In this document: piece after piece, positions 57,491 through 64,000 of the stretch | Position numbering within the stretch: the first letter of the stretch is position 1 | Layout: the number at the start of each line of letters is the position of its first letter | Assembly (NCBI RefSeq): GCF_005116455.1 | Contig: NZ_SWBP01000001.1 | Span: forward strand, 1,054,001-1,118,000 | Reading direction: 5' to 3' | Length of the DNA: 64,000 nucleotides | DNA from: Pedobacter cryophilus | Lineage (GTDB): Bacteria > Bacteroidota > Bacteroidia > Sphingobacteriales > Sphingobacteriaceae | The notes under the pieces: model-generated | The model's database searches: none | Told to the model about the DNA's origin: nothing | Seen by the model: only the letters and a program-made list of their open reading frames with translations | Position numbers and translations under genes: made by a program

Positions 57491-60196
57491 TTATTGAACT
57501 GGTTTAACTTGGTAACGAATTACTTTTCTACCAATATGACCATTTAAATCCATTCCTTCAAGAACTACTTTGTAATTCCCTGTTCCATCTGCATTAAAGA
57601 ATTCTACTTGTGCATTCCCTAAAGAATCTGTCACGATGTTAGGATTCCAATATACAGTTGTTCTTAAATCGGCCACTTCAGTATTGATTTTTGGATTCTC
57701 ATAATTGGGCACATAAAACTCTTTAGGTTTAAATAAACCAATAGGAGAGTAAGTAACAATTCCGGGAGCATAAGTATTACTTACATAGCCTGATTTTCCT
57801 CTTTTAGTATTGATGATAATGACCCCGCCAGCACCTCTACCGCCGTAAATGGCGGTATTGGCAATGCTTTTTAGAACTTCTATAGATTCTACATCTTGAA
57901 TGTTGATGCTGTTTAAAAAATCGGCTTCAACATAAATTCCATCAATAATAATTTGAGCTGGCTGACCTCTAATGTAAGCTACACCGCCACTCATCATTAA
58001 ACCAGCAACTCGGCCTTGTAAAGCTTGCTCTACAGTTGTGGCAAACTGAAAATCTTTTTCAGTTAAAACCCTATCTGCAAAGCCGGCTCCATTTAAGTTG
58101 CTAGAATTGGTAACGGTTGGTTTGGTATCTACCACTTTTATTTCCTTTAGTAAAATAGAACGGTTAACAATTCCATTTTTTAACCAATCTTCATATTGAG
58201 TCTTGCTGTTTTTAAGATAAGCTTGCATAGACTCGTTAATATTTACGGTAAGATCTGGCTGGTTCTCATTTTTAGTAACAATTTGAGGCGGATTATTATA
58301 CAACTCTATATCTACATTTTTTTTACCAGTTGCTGTTCGGGCTTGTATCACAAACTTTGTGCTGTCGTTAAAGTTTAAACTATCAATACTAAATTCTCCT
58401 CTATCATTGGTTTTTGCTTGAATAAGCATAGACTGACCCATAGAAGAAAACATGGTGACCAAACCACCAACAACAGGTTTATTTTTTCCATCAGTAACTT
58501 TGCCACTTACTGATAATGTTTTTTCTGGCTGGTAAGTTAAAACAGGGAGGGTATTGTAATAAATATTTTTCAAGCTAAATCTTCGCCAGCCTTGGGTCAT
58601 CATTAAAATATCGGCATTAGCCAACTTTTCTTCATTTACATTATTTAGGTAATAGTTTGGATTTTCTATATAACCTTTAATATCTGAGCTTAGCAATAAG
58701 GTAGAAAAAATGGTGTTTTCTTCATTTTCGGCAATGGGTACTTTTGTTTCATCAGTAATAGCCATAGAAAAAGATCCTATAATTGGTTTTCCGTCAGGGT
58801 CTAAAGCTTTAATATTCAACTTGGTTTTATTTCTTTTTTGATAGGTTTCTTTATCAGGATTGATGTTGAGATCTAATACATTTTTTGGCAATTGAAAAAG
58901 TAGTCTTTCGGCAATTGGTAGCAAGTTTTCATCTAAAAGGGTAAACTGAGTAATTCCTTGTGGAAATCTTGATTGCGCTAAGCGAGCTGTAAAATTTAGA
59001 CCAGAAAGTTTTGATTTTCCTGAATAAACGATGTTGCCAGAGTTTTGGGCAATTACGGTATATTCTTTATTTATATTTTTTTCGGCGAAAGCCTGATTAG
59101 TGGCAATTCTTACTAAAACGCTATCATTTATGTTGGGCGTTAAACTTAAGCTTAGTCCTTCTGTTTTAGCTAAAGGAAGTTTAAATTTTTTCTCAGAACC
59201 ATCGGCAAATTTCACTACAGCTTCATAAGTTTTACCTTGTTGAGGTATAAAAGCAAAAACGCCCATGCCAAGATGTTTGGAGCTTATATTTGCTGATCTC
59301 CCATTTTCATTATCCTGAATATAGCCAGATATTGTTTTACCCAAACCATCAGCACCTATCGCTTTAAAAGCAACCCGACTCCTTACGCCAGTAATTAAAT
59401 CGCCACCTTCAGGGAAAAACTGAACATCGGTTTCATTAGAGGTACTTTTAATAGGAATATACTTGTTTACAATAGTGCTTTCGGCTATTTTTAAAGACGT
59501 AGTTAATCTTCCTGTTTTTGATAGAAAAGGTTTATCGTTGGTAAAAGTAATGCTGATATCTCCTTTATCATCAGTAGTGGTTTTCCCTTTGGATATGCTT
59601 CTAAAATCTAATTCGGCATGGTAGCTTACCTCTTTATTGGCATAAGGAAAACCATCTAAATTGCTGTAATTAATGTTGGCAGTAACGTTTTCATCGTTTC
59701 CGCTTTTAGAGAAAGTATAGGTTGTTTTTGTAACCACTTGGTTAGTCCAGGCGTTACCCACTTTAATGGTTCGGTCAAAATAAAATTCTTCCCCAAAATT
59801 TCTCATCCAAGTGGTGTAAGCCCTAAGCCTGTAATTGCCTTCTTGTAAAGAATCTTTTAATTCGAAATTTCCCCAGCCAAAACCTGCAATCAGAGGTAAT
59901 CTTAAAGTTTTTTTAATGGAATCTCTGCTGTTAATTAAATCAACATATAAAATATTACTTTGCGTGGTAGGACCTAAATTTTGGGCATCTAAAACATAAG
60001 CTTTAAACCAAATATCGTCTCCAATGGCGTAATAGGGTTTATCTGTATGCAAATAAACTTTTTCTTGTGGTTGAGTTTGAGTGTAGTTTTGGAAGTTTGA
60101 AAAGAATTTTTTTAAAGCTTCGTCATCTCTAATAAAACCAAATAGCCCTAGAGCGACAAATAATATTGAAATTATAAAGTAGTATTTTGTTTTCAT
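57491..60196 (-). CDS. MG2 and TonB-plug domain exported protein without a barrel
   Basis: The 901-residue protein has a signal peptide or anchor (MKTKYYFIISILFVALGLFG). An MG2-like region follows (QEKVYLHTDKPYYAIGDDIW, WFKAYVLDA), then Ig-like strands and a carboxypeptidase-regulatory-like domain near residue 560 (VSGKVTDGKNKPVVGGLVTM). A TonB-receptor plug comes next (EQALQGRVAGLMMSG, IYGGRGAGGVIIINTKRG). No outer-membrane barrel follows. Such plug proteins are common in Bacteroidota and their ligand is unknown. Confidence 0.85.
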   Translation of the reverse strand: MKTKYYFIISILFVALGLFGFIRDDEALKKFFSNFQNYTQTQPQEKVYLHTDKPYYAIGDDIWFKAYVLDAQNLGPTTQSNILYVDLINSRDSIKKTLRLPLIAGFGWGNFELKDSLQEGNYRLRAYTTWMRNFGEEFYFDRTIKVGNAWTNQVVTKTTYTFSKSGNDENVTANINYSNLDGFPYANKEVSYHAELDFRSISKGKTTTDDKGDISITFTNDKPFLSKTGRLTTSLKIAESTIVNKYIPIKSTSNETDVQFFPEGGDLITGVRSRVAFKAIGADGLGKTISGYIQDNENGRSANISSKHLGMGVFAFIPQQGKTYEAVVKFADGSEKKFKLPLAKTEGLSLSLTPNINDSVLVRIATNQAFAEKNINKEYTVIAQNSGNIVYSGKSKLSGLNFTARLAQSRFPQGITQFTLLDENLLPIAERLLFQLPKNVLDLNINPDKETYQKRNKTKLNIKALDPDGKPIIGSFSMAITDETKVPIAENEENTIFSTLLLSSDIKGYIENPNYYLNNVNEEKLANADILMMTQGWRRFSLKNIYYNTLPVLTYQPEKTLSVSGKVTDGKNKPVVGGLVTMFSSMGQSMLIQAKTNDRGEFSIDSLNFNDSTKFVIQARTATGKKNVDIELYNNPPQIVTKNENQPDLTVNINESMQAYLKNSKTQYEDWLKNGIVNRSILLKEIKVVDTKPTVTNSSNLNGAGFADRVLTEKDFQFATTVEQALQGRVAGLMMSGGVAYIRGQPAQIIIDGIYVEADFLNSINIQDVESIEVLKSIANTAIYGGRGAGGVIIINTKRGKSGYVSNTYAPGIVTYSPIGLFKPKEFYVPNYENPKINTEVADLRTTVYWNPNIVTDSLGNAQVEFFNADGTGNYKVVLEGMDLNGHIGRKVIRYQVKPVQ

Positions 60197-60242
60197 GGTA
60201 TGTAGATTGTTTTCTAAAGCAAGGGTTTATTCTTTGTAAGAA

Positions 60243-60276
60243 AAAACCTCAAATTATTCTAAATGTTTGAGGTTTT
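60243..60276 (-). terminator. Terminator of dcd
   Basis: An 11-bp stem (AAAACCTCAAA / TTTGAGGTTTT) has a T-run on the minus strand. It lies between the dcd stop and the start of the plug-domain gene. Confidence 0.8.
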
Positions 60277-60295
60277 ATATTTCTGTGAATAGCTA

Positions 60296-60832
60296 TTAAA
60301 ATTGATTTTTCCACATCATACTTTCAACGGGTTTGGTAGTCTTATTATTATATTTTGCATTTCCTTTGGTGTTGTACATGGTTTCAATTTCTCCTTCTAC
60401 CACAAAATAAATTAACTGACCAATAGGCATTCCTGCGTAAATTTTAACAGGCTGAGTAGCTGATATTTCTAAAGTCCAGGTGTTGCAAAAACCCACATCT
60501 CCTTTTCCTGCTGTAGCATGAATATCAATTCCTAATCTGCCAGTGCTTGATTTTCCTTCCAAAAAAGGCACATGTTTATGCGTTTCGGTATATTCTAAAG
60601 TTACGCCTAAATACAAAGTGTTAGGTTGTAGCACAAAACCATCTTTAGGAATTTCAAAATGCTCAATTTCATTATGTTTTTTTGCATCAAGCTCTCGGCT
60701 TTTGTAGCAGGCCAGGTGTTTTCCTAAATGTACATCGTAAGAATTGGTGCCCAGGCATTCTCTTTTAAAAGGTTCAATTACAATTGTTCCGGCTTCTATT
60801 TCTTTTAAAATCAGTTGATCAGAAAGTATCAT
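60296..60832 (-). CDS. dcd: dCTP deaminase
   Basis: The 178-residue trimeric enzyme has the family core EGKSSTGRLGIDIHATAGKG with the catalytic Glu region near GFCNTWTLEIS, and the start SDQLILKEIEAG. It converts dCTP to dUTP for dTTP synthesis. It is separated by a terminator from the downstream gene on the same strand. Confidence 0.95.
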   Translation of the reverse strand: MILSDQLILKEIEAGTIVIEPFKRECLGTNSYDVHLGKHLACYKSRELDAKKHNEIEHFEIPKDGFVLQPNTLYLGVTLEYTETHKHVPFLEGKSSTGRLGIDIHATAGKGDVGFCNTWTLEISATQPVKIYAGMPIGQLIYFVVEGEIETMYNTKGNAKYNNKTTKPVESMMWKNQF

Positions 60833-60903
60833 GGTTAATTTTTGCTTTTGTCTAAAATATGATTTATTTAAAATAATATTGTAGATATTTTATAAATTTA
60901 AAT

Positions 60904-61545
60904 ATGCCTATTACTTTTCAGGAAAATATCAATCAAGATACCTCCATTGCATTATGGAAAATTACTGAAACGCCCGAAGAATTAGAACAGCAACTTCAAC
61001 TTAAAGAACATGAGCTTACCTTATTGCGATCTTTAAGTAAAGAGAAAAGAAATTTGCATTGGTTGGCTACCCGAGTATTGCTCAGGAAAATGCTTAACAC
61101 TGATGAATATATAGATTGCCAGGCAGATGAGAACGGAAAACCAGTTTTGATGAATCATCCTCATCATATTTCCTTAAGTCATTCTCATGAATATGCCGCT
61201 GTAATGGTAAGTAAAACAAAAAAAGTAGGAATTGATATCGAGATCATCAAAACTAAAATTGAACGTGTTCAAAATAAATTTATGAGCCCAAAAGAGATTA
61301 GTTTTATTGAGGAAAAACATAAAATTGAGCATTTATATGCTTGTTGGTGTGCAAAGGAGGCTTTGTATAAACTAAACGGAAAGAAAGAAACTTCGTTTAA
61401 AAACCATATCCATTTAGAGGCGTTTAATTATTTAGATAAAGGGGCGCTCCAAGCTAAAATAGATAAATCTGATTTTAAAGAGTTTTATACGGTACATTAT
61501 AACAGGTTTGAGGGTTACATGGTTGGTTACGTTGCTGAGAAATGA
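60904..61545 (+). CDS. 4'-phosphopantetheinyl transferase superfamily protein
   Basis: The 213-residue Sfp-type enzyme has the metal and CoA motifs VGIDIEIIKTKIERV and ACWCAKEALYKLNGK. It transfers phosphopantetheine from CoA to a carrier protein. No NRPS or PKS gene lies nearby, so it may serve fatty-acid ACP or a distant cluster. It overlaps lipB by 4 bp. Confidence 0.9.
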   Translation: MPITFQENINQDTSIALWKITETPEELEQQLQLKEHELTLLRSLSKEKRNLHWLATRVLLRKMLNTDEYIDCQADENGKPVLMNHPHHISLSHSHEYAAVMVSKTKKVGIDIEIIKTKIERVQNKFMSPKEISFIEEKHKIEHLYACWCAKEALYKLNGKKETSFKNHIHLEAFNYLDKGALQAKIDKSDFKEFYTVHYNRFEGYMVGYVAEK

Positions 61546-62246
61546 TAAAAAATACAAAAGTTAAATTTGAGGATTGGGGTTTGTTAGATTATCAGCAGGC
61601 ATGGGATAGGCAGGAGCAAATTTTTTCTGATACCATTGCCATCAAAACTAAAAACAGAAACCAACCCGAAGAAGCCGTAATTACTCCTAATCATTTAATT
61701 TTTGTAGAGCATCCTCATGTTTACACTTTAGGTAAAAGCGGTAAACCCGAGAATTTACTTTTAGATGAGGCTGCGTTAAAAGAAAAGCAAGCTACTTATT
61801 ATAAAATAAACCGGGGCGGAGACATTACTTATCATGGGCCGGGGCAAATAGTAGGTTATCCAATTTTAGATTTGGATAACTTTTTTACCGATATACACCT
61901 TTACCTTAGAACTTTAGAAGAAGCCGTAATTTTAACATTAAAAGATTACGGAATTGCAGCAGGCAGGTACCCTGGTTTTACAGGAGTTTGGTTAGATGCA
62001 GATAACGACAAAGCCCGAAAAATTTGCGCAATGGGTGTACGTTGCAGTCGTTGGGTAACCATGCATGGTTTTGCTTTTAATGTAAATGCCGATTTAAATT
62101 ATTTTAAAAACATTGTTCCTTGCGGAATAGATGATAAAGATGTTACCTCTATGCAAAGAGAGTTAGGCGCACCAGTAAACTTATCAGAGGTAAAAGAAAT
62201 CCTTAAAGGGCATATATCCGTATTATTTGGTATGGATTTGGTTTAA
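61542..62246 (+). CDS. lipB: Octanoyl-[ACP]-protein N-octanoyltransferase
   Basis: The 234-residue enzyme has RGGDITYHGPGQIVGYPILD, ending in the GYP motif, and the catalytic Cys in NIVPCGIDDKDVTSM. It moves octanoate from ACP to lipoyl domains of dehydrogenase complexes. The 4-bp overlap with the phosphopantetheinyl transferase gene fits a shared role around ACP. Confidence 0.94.
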   Translation: MIKNTKVKFEDWGLLDYQQAWDRQEQIFSDTIAIKTKNRNQPEEAVITPNHLIFVEHPHVYTLGKSGKPENLLLDEAALKEKQATYYKINRGGDITYHGPGQIVGYPILDLDNFFTDIHLYLRTLEEAVILTLKDYGIAAGRYPGFTGVWLDADNDKARKICAMGVRCSRWVTMHGFAFNVNADLNYFKNIVPCGIDDKDVTSMQRELGAPVNLSEVKEILKGHISVLFGMDLV

Positions 62247-62255
62247 AAAGGAAAT

Positions 62256-62978
62256 ATGAAAAGTTTGTTGATTGTTCTCCTATCTGCAACTATTGGCAGT
62301 GGATGTGCAAAGAAAGATAATGAGGCTCAAAACCCCAATAATGCAACCTTTAAACCTATTTCATCAGTGAAAACTTATACTTATTTAGCCCTTGGAGATT
62401 CTTACACTATTGGCGAAGCAGTTATGCAAAACGAATCCTTTCCTTATCAGTTGGCACAAGTTTTAAAAACAGATAGCAGTGCTGTAGAAGAGCCGAAAAT
62501 TATAGCTAAAACCGGCTGGACAACTGATGAACTTATTCAAAACATTAAAGCTACGCCTTTAAATCCCAAATATGATTTTGTAACGCTACTTATTGGGGTA
62601 AACAACCAGTACAGAAATTACGATATAGAAATTTACAGAAAAGAATTTGCAGCGCTTTTGCAAACTGCTATTAATTATGCCGGAGGTAAACCAGAAAGAG
62701 TTTTTGTGATTTCTATACCTGATTGGGGCGTGACTACTTTTGCTAAAAACAGCGGAAGATCAATTACTCAAATTGCCAAAGAAATTGATGCTTATAACGC
62801 CATTAACAAAGAGGAAACAGGAAAAATGCAAGCTAATTACCTGGATATTACCCCTATTTCTAGAGAAGCAGCAACCAATATTAGCCTTATAGCCTCTGAT
62901 GGGCTTCATCCTTCGGCACAAATGTATATGCGTTGGGTAGAAAAACTGAAGCCTTTGGTAGCGTTAAAATTAAATTGA
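62256..62978 (+). CDS. SGNH/GDSL hydrolase lipoprotein
   Basis: The 240-residue protein has a lipoprotein signal (lipobox TIGSGC, then AKKDN). The four SGNH blocks are visible: LALGDSYTIG (Ser), the Gly in block II, LIGVNNQYRN (Asn) and DGLHPS (Asp and His). It is an esterase or lipase of the envelope; substrate unknown. It lies 9 bp after lipB. Confidence 0.88.
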   Translation: MKSLLIVLLSATIGSGCAKKDNEAQNPNNATFKPISSVKTYTYLALGDSYTIGEAVMQNESFPYQLAQVLKTDSSAVEEPKIIAKTGWTTDELIQNIKATPLNPKYDFVTLLIGVNNQYRNYDIEIYRKEFAALLQTAINYAGGKPERVFVISIPDWGVTTFAKNSGRSITQIAKEIDAYNAINKEETGKMQANYLDITPISREAATNISLIASDGLHPSAQMYMRWVEKLKPLVALKLN

Positions 62979-63039
62979 TTTTTAGGGTTTAACCCGATGC
63001 AAAACTGATTTAATTGATTTCCATTCCCTCAAACAAAAA

Positions 63040-63075
63040 TTGCGTAATAACAAGTCTAAACTTATCATTACGCAA
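63040..63075. repeat. Intergenic inverted repeat, possible terminator
   Basis: TTGCGTAAT / ATTACGCAA with a second paired AAGT / ACTT inside lies between the convergent GDSL and amidase genes. No T-run is present. Confidence 0.5.
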
Positions 63076-63093
63076 GCACATAAAATTGATTAT

Positions 63094-64000
63094 TTAAACA
63101 GCTTTTGGAATAGCTGAAGTTAAAAATTTGGGTGCTTCTCTTTTTTTGGTGGCTTGTTCAAAAGCATACGCTATTTTAATAATTTCGGCTTCCTGATAAG
63201 CTCCTGCAACAAAAGAAATCCCAACAGGCAAACCATGTATCATGCCCATTGGCAAAGTAATATGAGGGTAACCTGCTGTAGCCGCCGGACCAGAAAATGA
63301 AAACCCAGTGCCGTAATCTCCATTTATATTATCAATACAACTTGATGGACCATTACTTACACCGCAAAGTGCATCTAATTGATTTTCTTTCATCAAATCG
63401 TTAATAATAGATCTAGATTTTATAAGTTTTTCTACCGCATCTTTATAAGCTTTGCTATTTAAACCTTCTCTTGCGTCACTAGCTATTAGTGTTTCTTGCT
63501 TAAAATAAGGCATCGCGGTTTCCTTATTGGCATTGTTAAATGCAATTACATCGGCCAAAGTTTTCACTTTTGCGTTAGCTGTAGCTAAATATTTATTTAC
63601 ACCATCTTTAAACTCAAATTGCAGCACTTCGGTTTCTGCATTACCTAAAGCAGCATTTACTTTGCTATTCAAATCTATTTCTACAATGGTAGCGCCTTGG
63701 GCTTTTAAAAGCTCAATGTTTTCTCTAAAAAGAGCAATTACATCTTCATTTCTACGGGTAAATGTAGAGCGCTCCACACCAATTTTTTTTCCTTTTAATG
63801 CATTAGGATCTAAGCCCAGAGTATAATCTGTTTTTGCTTTTCCTTTACTTTCTTGTGTGATAGGATCTTTAGCATCTATTCCGGCTAAAATGCCTAAAAA
63901 TATAGCGGCATCTTTTACTGTTCGTCCCATTGGGCCAGCGGTATCTTGTGTTGCAGAAATTGGGATAATTCCACTGCGACTTATTAATCCAACTGTGGGT
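63094..64000 (-). CDS. Amidase signature family enzyme (5' end outside window)
   Basis: The frame is open to the right edge (..LISRSGIIPISATQDTAGPM), so the gene begins past base 64000. The visible 300 residues include the linker near the cis-Ser region, TAGPMGRTVKDAA, and the C-terminal part FSFSGPAATAGYPHITLPMG typical of amidases. The catalytic Lys and Ser-cisSer lie outside. It hydrolyses amides, perhaps with an exported location, but the start is not visible. Confidence 0.88.
   Translation of the reverse strand, partial: PTVGLISRSGIIPISATQDTAGPMGRTVKDAAIFLGILAGIDAKDPITQESKGKAKTDYTLGLDPNALKGKKIGVERSTFTRRNEDVIALFRENIELLKAQGATIVEIDLNSKVNAALGNAETEVLQFEFKDGVNKYLATANAKVKTLADVIAFNNANKETAMPYFKQETLIASDAREGLNSKAYKDAVEKLIKSRSIINDLMKENQLDALCGVSNGPSSCIDNINGDYGTGFSFSGPAATAGYPHITLPMGMIHGLPVGISFVAGAYQEAEIIKIAYAFEQATKKREAPKFLTSAIPKAV

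Noticed and set aside
60904-61545. Sign of a natural-product cluster from the phosphopantetheinyl transferase
   Set aside because: No NRPS, PKS or tailoring genes are near; lipB overlaps it, pointing to ACP-related housekeeping.

Overview
The window is about 64 kb of AT-rich chromosome from a Bacteroidota bacterium, most likely family Sphingobacteriaceae and Pedobacter-like. This rests on the gene set (plug-domain protein, VPS10/Asp-box and zincin exoproteins, SatP, Bacteroidota-type LpxH), on TATTTG-type promoters such as the one before tRNA-Asp, on weak Shine-Dalgarno signals, and on many short hairpin repeats between genes. No rRNA operon, prophage, CRISPR array or transposase gene was seen.

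Layout. 0-6.6 kb: three exported peptidase-like genes (aspartyl protease with PDZ, cut by the window edge; Asp-box/VPS10 protein; HExxH metalloprotease). 6.7-9.8 kb: exported FAD oxidoreductase, two adjacent DinB-fold genes and a small membrane protein. 9.9-12.4 kb: arsenic operon (arsR, Cys-tailed DUF6428-like gene, arsC, acr3). 12.7-19.4 kb: prfC, htpG and two lipoprotein genes among repeats. 19.5-27.1 kb: UvrD-type helicase-nuclease, hflX, rbfA, a PAQR/hemolysin III gene, an M23 peptidase and a TonB-domain protein. 27.1-27.8 kb: an array of nested palindromes. 27.9-35.8 kb: satP, MFS transporter, OmpA-like barrel, GH3 glycosidase, lpxH, prfA. 35.86-42.95 kb: tRNA-Asp followed by a probable 7-kb genomic island bounded by an imperfect copy of the tRNA 3' end. 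43-48.6 kb: GAF histidine kinase, aminotransferase, exported SnoaL-like and pectate-lyase-like proteins, and a MazF toxin-antitoxin pair. 48.7-54.3 kb: metF, a broken four-helix-bundle gene and metH behind a SAM-I riboswitch. 54.6-64 kb: a lipoprotein, an exact 161-bp tandem duplication, an unsaturated-fatty-acid oxidation pair behind a plug-domain protein, dcd, a phosphopantetheinyl transferase, lipB, a GDSL esterase and a partial amidase.

The most interesting part is the tRNA-Asp island. Six of its seven enzyme-like genes carry export signals: cupin, dienelactone-hydrolase-like enzyme, AhpD/CMD-like protein, flavodoxin, a second hydrolase and a SnoaL-like protein. The seventh is a cytosolic aldo/keto reductase, and a divergent AraC regulator closes the island. 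The two operon promoters share a near-identical 19-bp motif that is probably the AraC operator. Together this looks like an envelope redox or electrophile-defence module.

The second theme is repeats: seven copies of one intergenic hairpin family; AGTATCAAG-type arms around the broken four-helix-bundle gene and around two gene-less sites; two in-frame palindromic insertions inside metH; a 0.5-kb element with terminal inverted repeats and a degenerate second copy; and a nested-palindrome array near 27.1-27.7 kb. All functional calls come from reading the sequence and known family motifs; no database search was run.
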